From contig NZ_BMCP01000001.1 in NCBI RefSeq assembly GCF_014635245.1, forward strand, positions 1,364,001 through 1,428,000: a DNA stretch of 64,000 nucleotides, given 5' to 3'. How positions within the stretch are numbered: the first letter of the stretch is position 1; every line of letters begins with the position of its first letter. This DNA is from Agaricicola taiwanensis. Lineage in GTDB: Bacteria > Pseudomonadota > Alphaproteobacteria > Rhizobiales > Methylopilaceae. The notes below the pieces were generated by a model. The model had not been told where the DNA came from. It was given only the letters and a program-made list of their open reading frames with translations, and made no database searches. A program made the position numbers and the translations under genes. Of the stretch, positions 20,326-28,219 are shown piece after piece.

Positions 20326-20350
20326 AACGACACCTGCTGCGTTTAGTTCC
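20326..20350 (-). promoter_or_regulatory. EcfG (general stress sigma factor) promoter for the inositol cassette
   Basis: Read on the minus strand, GGAAC (20350-20346) is followed by exactly 16 bases and then CGTT (20329-20326). This matches the EcfG/RpoE2 consensus GGAAC-N16/17-CGTT of alphaproteobacterial general stress promoters. Transcription would start near 20316, giving a leader of about 30 bases before the ATG at 20286. I scanned GGAAC/GTTCC occurrences by eye and found no other match of this quality before a gene in the window. Confidence 0.8.
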
Positions 20351-20409
20351 TGATGTGCGCCAGCCGCTAAGGGGTTAGCCTTCGGGGAATTCACAGTGAG
20401 AGGGCCGAG

Positions 20410-20883
20410 ATGCTGGTCCATGGCGATATGGAGCGGACTGAGGAGATTGCTCGCGTAAGGTCCGCGATCCATCGCGATCTGGCCACTTACACCGGCCTCG
20501 AACCGGGGCTGCGACGTCATAGTCTGCTCATTCACGCAACGATCCGGGCCGGAGAACTGGCGCAAGGACTGGCCGATGCCGCATTCGAGACCACGGGTAT
20601 CGACGGCATTTCATCGGAACGGCAAGCCACCGGCCGATTACTTCTGATGCTGGGACTGGTGGCCGTGCGGTCTTGGCGGAGCGGCTTTGCGGATGATCTC
20701 GTGGGATGCCAGGATATCGCCTGGGACATCGCAGGGGCCGCGGTGGAACTTGATCTGTCTGAAAACGAAAGGGCTGCATTGGCCGAAAGAGTAGGGCGGC
20801 AAGCGAAGCGAGAGAACAGCATGGACTTGCTGCGTGTTCTTGAACCCTGCTATGTCGGCTTCCAGCTGGGTTTATGGACTTAA
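20410..20883 (+). CDS. Hypothetical protein, 157 residues
   Basis: I do not recognise the family. The frame opens at ATG 20410 after GAGGG at 20399-20403, with plausible spacing. The protein is predicted mostly alpha-helical and soluble, rich in Ala, Leu, Arg and Glu, with no signal peptide or clear metal motif. A segment reading RRHSLLIHATIRAGELAQGLAD and a C-terminal EPCYVGFQLGLW are the most distinctive parts. It is divergent from the inositol cassette, sharing a 123-base intergenic region with the EcfG promoter, and lies upstream of dusA. No paralogue is visible in the window. Confidence 0.65.
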   Translation: MLVHGDMERTEEIARVRSAIHRDLATYTGLEPGLRRHSLLIHATIRAGELAQGLADAAFETTGIDGISSERQATGRLLLMLGLVAVRSWRSGFADDLVGCQDIAWDIAGAAVELDLSENERAALAERVGRQAKRENSMDLLRVLEPCYVGFQLGLWT

Positions 20884-21073
20884 TGACGCCGGAAATGCTC
20901 CCGGGGAACGGGATCGGATCTCGGAGTTGAAGGCGCGCTATATCAGGCGATTGAAGGCGGTACTCGACTGAGGCGATCGCTGCGGAAAGCCGAACCGCTC
21001 TAGGGCGTCGGCGTTGAGATCGGAATCGGTCGTGGAATGGAGCGCACACCTTATCGTGCAACGCGTAGAAAAT

Positions 21074-22078
21074 ATGGCCAAGAAAGACCTGGATCGCGCG
21101 CGCAGGTTCGCCGTTGCCCCCATGATCGACTGGACCGATCGCCACTGTCGGTTCTTCCATCGCCAGCTGACGGCTGAGGCGCTGCTTTACACCGAGATGA
21201 TCACCACGGGCGCCATCATCCACGGCCCGCGCGAGCGACTGCTCGGCTACTCCGCCGAGGAACATCCGGTCGCGCTGCAGCTGGGTGGTTCCGATCCGGC
21301 GGATCTTGCCGAGGCGATCCGCATCGCTGAAGCCTTTGGCTATGACGAATACAACCTCAATGTCGGCTGCCCTTCTGATCGCGTCCAGAGCGGAAAGTTC
21401 GGCGCCTGCCTCATGCTGGAGCCCGAGCTCGTTGCTCGCTGCGTCGCGGCCATGAAGGCGGCGACGCAGAAGCCGGTCACTGTGAAATGCCGCATCGGTG
21501 TTGATGAGCAGGATCCGGAGGCGGCCCTCGATAACGTCGCGGATGCTGTCGTCGCCGAAGGTGTCGACGCGCTGATCGTCCATGCCCGCAAAGCATGGCT
21601 GAAGGGCCTCAGCCCGCGTGAGAACCGCGAAGTGCCGCCGCTTGATTATGGCCGTGTCTACCGTCTGAAGCAGCGCCTGCCGGATACGCCCATCGTGATC
21701 AACGGCGGCATCCGGTCACTGGAGGAGACGAAGGCGCATCTCGGCCATGTCGATGGCGTCATGCTCGGACGTGCCGCCTATCAGGACCCGGCGCTGCTCC
21801 TCGCCGTCGATCCGGATCTCTACGAGCGGCCGGCCCCCTCCGCAAGCGCGCGTGAAGCCATCGAGAAGATCCTGCCCTATATCGCGGACCACTTGGCAGC
21901 CGGCGGCAAGCTCTCCAATGTGACCAAGCACGTCCTCGGCGCCTTTCCCCGTGTCCAGGGGGCGCGCGCTTTCCGCCGCCATCTCTCCATTCATGCCCCG
22001 AGGCCGGAAGCCGGACCCGAGGTTCTGATCGAAGCTCTCTCCCTTCTGCGCGACGACACATCCTCCGCCGCCGCCTGA
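21074..22078 (+). CDS. dusA: tRNA-dihydrouridine synthase DusA
   Basis: FMN-dependent enzyme reducing uridine to dihydrouridine in the D-loop of tRNAs (U20/U20a for DusA). ATG 21074 gives 334 residues; the frame is open 20 codons further but the family begins near MAKKDLDRARRFAVAPMIDWTD. Visible signatures are VAPMIDWTDRHCR (FMN phosphate side), NLNVGCPSDRVQ, the catalytic cysteine in FGACLM, TVKCRIGVD, HARKAWLKGLSP (DusA-type), and INGGIRS with LGRAAY for FMN binding. No strong Shine-Dalgarno is seen. The TSUP permease gene follows after 20 bases. Confidence 0.93.
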   Translation: MAKKDLDRARRFAVAPMIDWTDRHCRFFHRQLTAEALLYTEMITTGAIIHGPRERLLGYSAEEHPVALQLGGSDPADLAEAIRIAEAFGYDEYNLNVGCPSDRVQSGKFGACLMLEPELVARCVAAMKAATQKPVTVKCRIGVDEQDPEAALDNVADAVVAEGVDALIVHARKAWLKGLSPRENREVPPLDYGRVYRLKQRLPDTPIVINGGIRSLEETKAHLGHVDGVMLGRAAYQDPALLLAVDPDLYERPAPSASAREAIEKILPYIADHLAAGGKLSNVTKHVLGAFPRVQGARAFRRHLSIHAPRPEAGPEVLIEALSLLRDDTSSAAA

Positions 22079-22098
22079 CCTGCCGTTAAGGAAATGTC

Positions 22099-22929
22099 AT
22101 GATCGCACAGTTTTCCGTCGAGGCTCTCGCCTGGCTGGCGCTCGCCATCGTTGCCGCTGGTGTCGTGTCCGGGGTTCTCGCAGGCCTCTTCGGCGTGGGC
22201 GGCGGCGCGGTGATCGTGCCCGTTCTCTATGAGATCTTCGGCCTCCTGGGAGTGCCCGAGGAAGTGCGCATGCACCTGTGCATCGGCACCTCGCTTGCCA
22301 TCATCATTCCAACCTCGATCCGCTCCTTCCGTGCCCATCGCGCCCGCGGGGCGGTGGATATGGATGCATTGAAGATCTGGGCCATCCCGGTTGTTCTGGG
22401 GGTGGTCGTCGGCAGCCTCGTCGCCGGCTTCGTGCCCTCGGCCTTTCTCAAGGGCGTCTTCATGACGGTAGGGGCGCTGATCGCGCTCAAGATGCTGTCC
22501 GGCTCGACCCTGCGCTTTTCCGACGATCTGCCAGGAAAACCGGCCATGACGGCTTACGGCCTGGGTATCGGGCTTCTATCGTCCTGGATGGGCATCGGCG
22601 GCGGGTCGTTCGGCAATCTCATCTACGCCATGCATAACCGGCCGGTGCACCAGGGGGTCGCCACCTCGTCCGGACTCGGCGTTCTCATCGCCATACCTGG
22701 CGCCATCGGCTACGTGATCGCCGGTTGGCCCGAGATGGCCCAGCTGCCGCCGGCATCCTTAGGATATGTCTCGTTGATCGGTGCCATCATCATGGCCCCG
22801 GTGAGCGTGCTGGTGGCGCCCCTCGGCGTAAAGCTCGCGCACGGCTGGTCGAAGCGCAGGCTGGAAATCGCCCTCGGCAGCTTTCTTCTGCTGGTCTCCC
22901 TGCGCTTTGCCTACGATCTTCTGGCCTGA
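22099..22929 (+). CDS. TSUP-family (TauE/SafE) membrane permease
   Basis: 276-residue polytopic protein of the TSUP family (TauE/SafE), which moves sulfite, sulfoacetate or other organosulfur and carboxylate anions across the inner membrane. About eight hydrophobic helices are visible. The N-terminal repeat has the typical GLFGVGGGAVIVPVL motif and the C-terminal repeat has GIGGGSFGNLIY, the two family signatures. The cargo cannot be inferred from context. The gene follows dusA closely, probably co-transcribed, and runs convergently into the small membrane protein gene with only two bases between stops. Confidence 0.9.
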   Translation: MIAQFSVEALAWLALAIVAAGVVSGVLAGLFGVGGGAVIVPVLYEIFGLLGVPEEVRMHLCIGTSLAIIIPTSIRSFRAHRARGAVDMDALKIWAIPVVLGVVVGSLVAGFVPSAFLKGVFMTVGALIALKMLSGSTLRFSDDLPGKPAMTAYGLGIGLLSSWMGIGGGSFGNLIYAMHNRPVHQGVATSSGLGVLIAIPGAIGYVIAGWPEMAQLPPASLGYVSLIGAIIMAPVSVLVAPLGVKLAHGWSKRRLEIALGSFLLLVSLRFAYDLLA

Positions 22930-22931
22930 CT

Positions 22932-23216
22932 CTAGGATATGCCGAGCATGTCCTTGATCGGCGCCTGCCACACGTAGATCGCCGTGATGAGGGTCGCGAT
23001 CGCGAGCCAGATCGCCAGATGTCGAAGCGCCTCTGAGCCACGTCCGCTATAGCGGCCGAGGAAGCCGGAGCCGACCCACACCGCGATCGCCAGCAGTGCG
23101 ACGAGGCTGGCAATGCGCCCATCGGTGACATCGGCGAAGCCGAAAACATCGGCAATGACGAGAGCTGCGCCACCGACAAGAACGATCAGAAGAGCGAAAA
23201 GAGGCGGCCCGCTCAT
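22932..23216 (-). CDS. Small membrane protein resembling the anchor of TIGR02281 proteases
   Basis: 94 residues with three hydrophobic segments (about 5-24, 32-50 and 64-82). ATG 23216 overlaps the stop of the DUF1289 gene (ATGA), so the two are coupled. In rhizobial genomes a DUF1289 gene is typically followed by a TIGR02281 retropepsin-like aspartic protease whose first 90 residues have the same three-helix pattern (recollection). Here the frame ends right after the third helix, and no DTGA-type protease motif exists downstream because tauE/safE begins. Either a truncated homologue or a separate membrane protein. Confidence 0.7.
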   Translation of the reverse strand: MSGPPLFALLIVLVGGAALVIADVFGFADVTDGRIASLVALLAIAVWVGSGFLGRYSGRGSEALRHLAIWLAIATLITAIYVWQAPIKDMLGIS

Positions 23217-23404
23217 GACGGCTCCATGGTCGTTTCCGTGGCGCGGTCGGGAAGCCTCGCCATGACTTTCCGGCGTTCCTCCGGCGTCATCGCCAGCCAG
23301 CCCATGATCTCGTCGAGGGTGCGCCGGCAGCCGGTGCACAGCCCGCTTGCGGGGTCGATCTTGCACACCTGGATGCACGGGGTTTCGATCTGGGGACCTT
23401 CCAT
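23213..23404 (-). CDS. DUF1289 small cysteine-rich protein
   Basis: 63-residue DUF1289 protein. The start at ATG 23404 gives the family-typical beginning. Four cysteines are arranged as TPCIQVCKIDPASGLCTGC, followed by RRTLDEIMGW and a helical TPEERRKVM segment, which matches the family signature. The cysteines may bind metal or an Fe-S cluster; the function is not known. It overlaps the small membrane protein gene by four bases and is divergent from cobT with a 220-base gap in which I see no riboswitch. Confidence 0.88.
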   Translation of the reverse strand: MEGPQIETPCIQVCKIDPASGLCTGCRRTLDEIMGWLAMTPEERRKVMARLPDRATETTMEPS

Positions 23405-23624
23405 GAAAGCAACATAGATTGCGGCTCGACGAACGCAATGCCTCCTCAAGAGGAGATCATAAGAGTCTGCCGCAGAAGGAAAATTGCAGCGGCGTTGAAT
23501 CAGAATGTGAGCGGGTTGAATCACTTTGTGAACATGAGCCGCGCGCAGGATGGTCAATGCCCTTCCGAGGCTTGGCCGACAGGGCTATACCTCCGGCCGA
23601 CAACAGATAATGGAAGCCGACGTC

Positions 23625-24650
23625 ATGACCAACGCCGCGGCCACTGGCCTGCCTTTCGATGATATACGCGCCTTGCTGCGATCACTGCCGGAACCGCAGG
23701 AGCATGCCGCCGCCCACGCGGCCGAACGTAACCGGCAGCTGATCAAGCCGGAGGGGAGCCTCGGCCGGCTTGAAGAGATCAACGCCTGGCTCGCCTCGTG
23801 GCAGACGGGAGGTGCGCCGGCCGTGACCCGTCCCATGGTCGCCCTTTTCGCGACGAGCCATGGCGTTGCGCTGCGCGATGGTGCTGCTCCCAGGATCGAG
23901 GCCACGCGTCGCATGATGGAGGCGCTGGCGGCGGGCGGCGCGGCAGTCAACCAGCTCTGCGTTGCCCATGAACTGGGCCTCAAGATCTTCGATCTCGCTA
24001 TCGATCATCCCACCCCTGATATCTCCAGCGCCGAAGCGCTTCCGGAGGCCGATTGCGCTGCTACCATGGCTTTCGGCATGGAGGCGATAGCCGGAGGCAC
24101 CGATCTCCTGATCCTTGGCGATCTCGCCATCGGCAACGGCATCGTCGCGGCTGCGATCTGCCTCGCGCTGTATGGCGGCGCGGCGGAAGACTGGCTCTGT
24201 GCTGCCCCGGGCGACGACGCGGCGTCGCTGGGGCGCAAGGCTTCCCTTGTTCGGGAGGCCGTTGCCTTTCATGCCGGTCACCTGAGCGATCCGCTGGAGG
24301 TGCTCCGGCGCCTGGGCGGCCGCGAGGTCATGGCCATCGCTGGAGCGATCCTGGCGGCGCGCCACCAGTACATCCCCGTCCTGCTCGACGGGCACGTCGT
24401 CTGCGCGGCGGCGGCGGTGCTGCACGCCATCAATCCGGCCGTGCTCGATCATTGCCTCGCCGCGCACAGATCACCCGATGCAGCGCATGGACGCCTTCTG
24501 GAAAAACTTGCGAAGGCGCCGCTGCTTGATCTCGGCATCAAGCTTGGAGAGGGCACCGGAGCAGCATTGGCCGTAGGGCTGGTGAAGGCGGCCGTCCAAT
24601 GCCACAGCGGCATGGCGACCCATGAACAGGCTGCCGTGACAGCGGGCTGA
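23625..24650 (+). CDS. cobT: Nicotinate-nucleotide:dimethylbenzimidazole phosphoribosyltransferase
   Basis: CobT (called CobU in some alphaproteobacteria) makes alpha-ribazole phosphate from nicotinate mononucleotide and 5,6-dimethylbenzimidazole, a step in assembling the lower loop of cobalamin. ATG 23625 (341 residues) is preceded by GGAAG at 23612-23616; the frame is open further up without support. The catalytic glutamate is Glu309 in KLGEGTGAALA, and the family segments KPEGSLGRLEE, LLDGHVVCAAAAVLHAI and GDLAIGNGIVAAAI are present. No cobalamin riboswitch is seen upstream, and no other cobalamin gene is in the window. Confidence 0.93.
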   Translation: MTNAAATGLPFDDIRALLRSLPEPQEHAAAHAAERNRQLIKPEGSLGRLEEINAWLASWQTGGAPAVTRPMVALFATSHGVALRDGAAPRIEATRRMMEALAAGGAAVNQLCVAHELGLKIFDLAIDHPTPDISSAEALPEADCAATMAFGMEAIAGGTDLLILGDLAIGNGIVAAAICLALYGGAAEDWLCAAPGDDAASLGRKASLVREAVAFHAGHLSDPLEVLRRLGGREVMAIAGAILAARHQYIPVLLDGHVVCAAAAVLHAINPAVLDHCLAAHRSPDAAHGRLLEKLAKAPLLDLGIKLGEGTGAALAVGLVKAAVQCHSGMATHEQAAVTAG

Positions 24651-26267
24651 TCAGATGGCGCGGCGAACGGCGAAGGATTGAAGCGTCTGTTTTTCTTCCG
24701 GAGCGACGGGCGCCAGCGCCGTCATCACACGGGAAGCAGGCAGCCGGACAATCGCCTCGGTGCCCTCACGCAGCTTGCTCCTCAACTCGAAGCTGCCGCC
24801 GTGGAGGTCAACAAGACCCTTCACGATGGGAAGGCCCAGTCCCGCTCCCTGTTCGGCGGTTTTCATGGCAAGCGTGCCTTGGCCGAAGGAGGACAGGACG
24901 ATGGGAATCTCGTCTTCCGGGATGCCGGGGCCGGTGTCGCGCACCGATAGGAATTGGCCGCCATCTCCCGTGCGTCCCACCGTCATGAGGATCTCGCCGC
25001 CCTGGGGTGTGAACTTGATGGCGTTCGACAGCAGGTTGAGCGTGATCTGGCGAATGGCGCGTTCATCCGCCCAGAGCATGGGCAGCCCTAGCTCGAAGCT
25101 CTCGCGGATGGTGGCCCCGCGATTGCGCGCGCGAAGCTTCAGGAGATGGTGGCAATCCTCCGCGATATAGGCAAGGGCCACGGCGTCTTCGTTGAGCTCA
25201 TAGCGGCCAGCTTCGATGCGCGAGAGATCGAGAATCTCGTTGATGAGATTGAGAAGATGTTCGCCGCTCTGATGGATATCGCCGGCATATTCGCGGTAGG
25301 TCGGCACGGCATGGGCCCCGAACACCTCGCTTTTCATGACTTCGGAGAAGCCGAGGATCGCGTTGAGAGGCGTGCGGAGTTCGTGGCTCATGGTCGCGAG
25401 GAAGCGGGACTTGGCGAGATTGGCTTCTTCCGCCCGGCGCCGCGCCTCGTCCGAGTTGGCCTTCGCCTGTTCCAGTTCGGCGATCAGCGCGTCCTTCTCG
25501 GCGCGATGCTGAAGCTGCATCAGGCCGCCATAGAACAGCTGCCGTCCAAGAACCAGAAAGTAGGCCAGGGCCAGCGGCGTCAGCAGTGCCACGGAGGTGG
25601 ACAGGGCATCGCCCCGGAGCGTGTAGAAGCCGATGACCGCGGCGCTCACCGGCAGTGCCGTGGCGTAAACGGCTGCCGGGAGGGTCGCCGACATCATGGT
25701 GCTGAGCGCGATGACGAGCAGCATCACGAAAAAGACGAAGATCTTGGAGGATTCGATGTCGATGCCGGCCAGATGAACGATGATGACCGACCAGACCAGG
25801 CCATGCACGAGCTCCGCCAGCGTAAAGCGGCCCCACCAGGTGCCGACCGATTTCTCCTCGGTCTTCTGGGCAAGAAAGCGACGGGCCATATAGCCCGTAC
25901 CAACAAGCGTCGCCACCAGCGCGAGGAACCAGGCGGTGACGATGCGCGGGTCGCTCCAAAGATAAGCGATCGACGCCACGCAGATCGCCAGCGCCATGAT
26001 GGCCACCGAGGAGGCGAAGCGATTGCGGGCATAGACGCGGATCAACTCGAGATCGAAGGCGCGGCGGGTGCCGGTGGTCGACGTCAGGCGCTCCCGGGCT
26101 TCGCGCACCTGGACCGCGACGTCGCGCCGGCGGAAGTTCTCAACCTGCTCTTTCTGAGCCTGGACGGCGGACATGCGTTCTCTGATCTCGCGAACGAGTT
26201 CAGCTGTGTCGAACGACGATGTGGCCGTTATGTTGTCGATGGACGCTTCTGCGTCACCGTCGGTCAT
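24651..26267 (-). CDS. DivJ/PdhS-like membrane sensor histidine kinase
   Basis: Sensor kinase of 538 residues from ATG 26267; a GTG at 26276 is an alternative. An N-terminal coiled-coil-like segment (about 20-65) is followed by about six transmembrane helices (75-250) with no large periplasmic loop, then a coiled coil, HisKA with His295 (TMSHELRTPLNAILGFSEVM) and a complete ATPase domain (NLLSNAIKFTP, DTGPGIP, GAGLGLPI). Multi-helix input with this HisKA type recalls DivJ and other kinases acting on DivK, but the motif also occurs outside that group. It converges with cobT, with adjacent stops. Confidence 0.85.
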   Translation of the reverse strand: MTDGDAEASIDNITATSSFDTAELVREIRERMSAVQAQKEQVENFRRRDVAVQVREARERLTSTTGTRRAFDLELIRVYARNRFASSVAIMALAICVASIAYLWSDPRIVTAWFLALVATLVGTGYMARRFLAQKTEEKSVGTWWGRFTLAELVHGLVWSVIIVHLAGIDIESSKIFVFFVMLLVIALSTMMSATLPAAVYATALPVSAAVIGFYTLRGDALSTSVALLTPLALAYFLVLGRQLFYGGLMQLQHRAEKDALIAELEQAKANSDEARRRAEEANLAKSRFLATMSHELRTPLNAILGFSEVMKSEVFGAHAVPTYREYAGDIHQSGEHLLNLINEILDLSRIEAGRYELNEDAVALAYIAEDCHHLLKLRARNRGATIRESFELGLPMLWADERAIRQITLNLLSNAIKFTPQGGEILMTVGRTGDGGQFLSVRDTGPGIPEDEIPIVLSSFGQGTLAMKTAEQGAGLGLPIVKGLVDLHGGSFELRSKLREGTEAIVRLPASRVMTALAPVAPEEKQTLQSFAVRRAI

Positions 26268-26544
26268 GCCGTACACCTAGCCCTCATGAGTGGACGACAA
26301 TGACTTGGAAACGTTAAGGACGGATTCACGGGGATGGTGGAGGAAAGGTTGCGAAAAAAGGTTGAGTAAAATCAGCCATTTGCAACTAAGCCGAAGAATC
26401 CTGAGAAAATCAGTCGTTTTCTGGCGGTTGCCGCCCGATCTTTCCTACCTGTGCTAACGCTGGGTTTTTGATCCCGACGTGGATTTTTGAATTTTTCTCA
26501 AGACAATGGGATTGATGCTGCGCAACTGACGCCGGGGGGATGAC

Positions 26545-27333
26545 ATGATGTCAGACGTGCTTGTGACGACCCACCGGGGCGCTGCTGCCATTTTGTCCAT
26601 CAATCGTCCCCAGCGCCTTAATGCACTGACACCCGAGGTCTTTTCCGCCCTCCAGCGGGCGTTGGATGAATGCGAAGCGGCACCGGATGTCCGCTGCGTG
26701 GTGCTCACGGGGGAGGGACGGGCCTTTTGCGCCGGACAGGATCTGACTGCTGAACTGCCGCGCGATGCGGAAGGGGCACTCGACATCGGCGGCATGTTGG
26801 ACCGCGATTACAACCCTTTGGTCCTGCGGCTGCAGAGCTTTCCCAAACCGACGATTGCTGCCGTCAACGGACCCGCTGTAGGCGCCGGCGCAAGTCTCGC
26901 CATGGGCTGCGACATCATAGTTGCCTCGCGCGCCGCCTATTTTCAGCAGGCATTCGTCCAGATCGGCCTGATGCCCGACGCAGGTGGAACCTGGCTTCTG
27001 CCGCGCATCATCGGCCTCAAACGCGCGCTTGCGCTCATGCTGACCGGCGATCGTCTGGACGCCGCCGCGGCCGAGCAACTGGGCTTGGTCTATCGGGTCT
27101 TTGAAGACGCAGCTTTCATGGAGGAAGCATCGGCATTGGCAGAAAAGCTGGCCCAGGGTTCGCTGTCCGCAATGAAGGCGATCAAGACCGCCCTGGTGCA
27201 GTCCGCCACCAATGATCTGGCTGGGCAGCTGCATCACGAGCGCAACGCGCAGGCGCAACTGGGACGCACAGCTGATTTTGCCGAAGGCGTCATGGCCTTT
27301 CAGGAAAAGCGATCGCCGCGCTTTCACAGGTGA
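26545..27333 (+). CDS. Enoyl-CoA hydratase/isomerase, PaaG-like
   Basis: 262-residue crotonase-fold enzyme. The oxyanion-hole segments are present (AFCAGQDL and NGPAVGAGASLAMGCD), and MPDAGGTWLLPRIIG resembles PaaG, the ring 1,2-epoxyphenylacetyl-CoA isomerase. No other phenylacetate-pathway gene lies nearby, so a general enoyl-CoA hydratase or isomerase role is equally possible. The upstream 270 bases are AT-rich compared with neighbours and may hold its promoter. It stands alone between a divergent kinase and the EF-hand gene. Confidence 0.85.
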   Translation: MMSDVLVTTHRGAAAILSINRPQRLNALTPEVFSALQRALDECEAAPDVRCVVLTGEGRAFCAGQDLTAELPRDAEGALDIGGMLDRDYNPLVLRLQSFPKPTIAAVNGPAVGAGASLAMGCDIIVASRAAYFQQAFVQIGLMPDAGGTWLLPRIIGLKRALALMLTGDRLDAAAAEQLGLVYRVFEDAAFMEEASALAEKLAQGSLSAMKAIKTALVQSATNDLAGQLHHERNAQAQLGRTADFAEGVMAFQEKRSPRFHR

Positions 27334-27507
27334 CAAGCTGGCTGCCTCTTGACAGGACTAGAACAAAATAAGAACATTTGGCGTGTAACTTGGTCCTGCC
27401 GCTCTCGATGAGATCGAACATGGACGAAATTTAATGATCATTGCGCGCCGGATCGTCGGAGGCCCGACGTTTGTAATGGCATTCGATACTCACGGATGGA
27501 GTGAACA

Positions 27508-28167
27508 ATGTCTCTCAAGCTTCCCCGCTTTCTGACCATGACGGCTGTTGGAGCGGCGCTCGCGCTGCCGGCCATTGTTGGTGCTCAGGCTGCGCCCAAG
27601 GCGCACGGCGAACAGCCCCGGGCCGAGCGTCTTTTCGAGCGCATGGACGTGGACGGTGATGGTGTCATTGACAAGAGCGACAGGGATGCGCAGCGCACCC
27701 GTGCTTTTGAGCGGATGGACACCAACAAGGACGGCAAGCTTGACGATGCCGAACTCAAGACGATCGCGGAACGTGGAGGCAAGCGTCGTGAGGCGCGGGT
27801 CGAGCGTAGCGAACGGCAAGTTCAAAGGCTCGACCGTATGTTCGAACAGGCCGATGCCGATAAGAATGGATCGGTCTCGCGTGAAGAATTCGACGTCGTG
27901 AAAGCGAAGTTCTCTGAACGTGCCGAGAAGGCGCGAGAGCGTGCGGAAAAGCGCGACGAACGCCGGCAGGAGCGGCTGGGTACCCTTGACACCGACAAGG
28001 ATGGAGCTGTGTCCAAGGAGGAGTTTTTGGCGGCCGATATGTCTCGCATGCTCGACCGTGCCGACGCCGATAAGGACGGCAAGGTGACCAAGGCGGAGTT
28101 CGACGCGGCCGGCGAAAAGATGCGCGCGGAGCACAAGCAGCGCCGCGGCGCAAAGGACGCGAAATAA
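27508..28167 (+). CDS. Secreted EF-hand calcium-binding protein
   Basis: 219-residue protein with a signal peptide (about residues 1-29, ending near VGAQA) followed by five EF-hand loops: DVDGDGVIDKSD, DTNKDGKLDDAE, DADKNGSVSREE, DTDKDGAVSKEE and DADKDGKVTKAE. Four loops end in the canonical Glu at position 12; the first ends in Asp. Between loops 2-3 and 3-4 are long, highly charged Arg/Glu helices. It should bind calcium in the periplasm or outside the cell. A perfect -35 hexamer TTGACA at 27349-27354 lies upstream, but the matching -10 is weak. The specific role is unknown. Confidence 0.88.
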   Translation: MSLKLPRFLTMTAVGAALALPAIVGAQAAPKAHGEQPRAERLFERMDVDGDGVIDKSDRDAQRTRAFERMDTNKDGKLDDAELKTIAERGGKRREARVERSERQVQRLDRMFEQADADKNGSVSREEFDVVKAKFSERAEKARERAEKRDERRQERLGTLDTDKDGAVSKEEFLAADMSRMLDRADADKDGKVTKAEFDAAGEKMRAEHKQRRGAKDAK

Positions 28168-28190
28168 GACTTCCCGCACCTGAACGGGAC

Positions 28191-28214
28191 ATGGCCGGCC
28201 GTCGCGCCGGCCAT
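28191..28214. terminator. Hairpin between convergent genes
   Basis: A 9-base-pair stem, ATGGCCGGC (28191-28199) with GCCGGCCAT (28206-28214) and a six-base loop, is followed by T-rich sequence on the plus strand. It lies between the EF-hand gene and the converging dehydrogenase gene, so it could end transcription from the left and perhaps from both sides. Confidence 0.6.
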
Positions 28215-28219
28215 TTGTC

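Noticed and set aside
23405-23624. Possible cobalamin riboswitch before cobT
   Set aside because: No B12-box-like sequence or extended paired structure was found in the 220-base leader.
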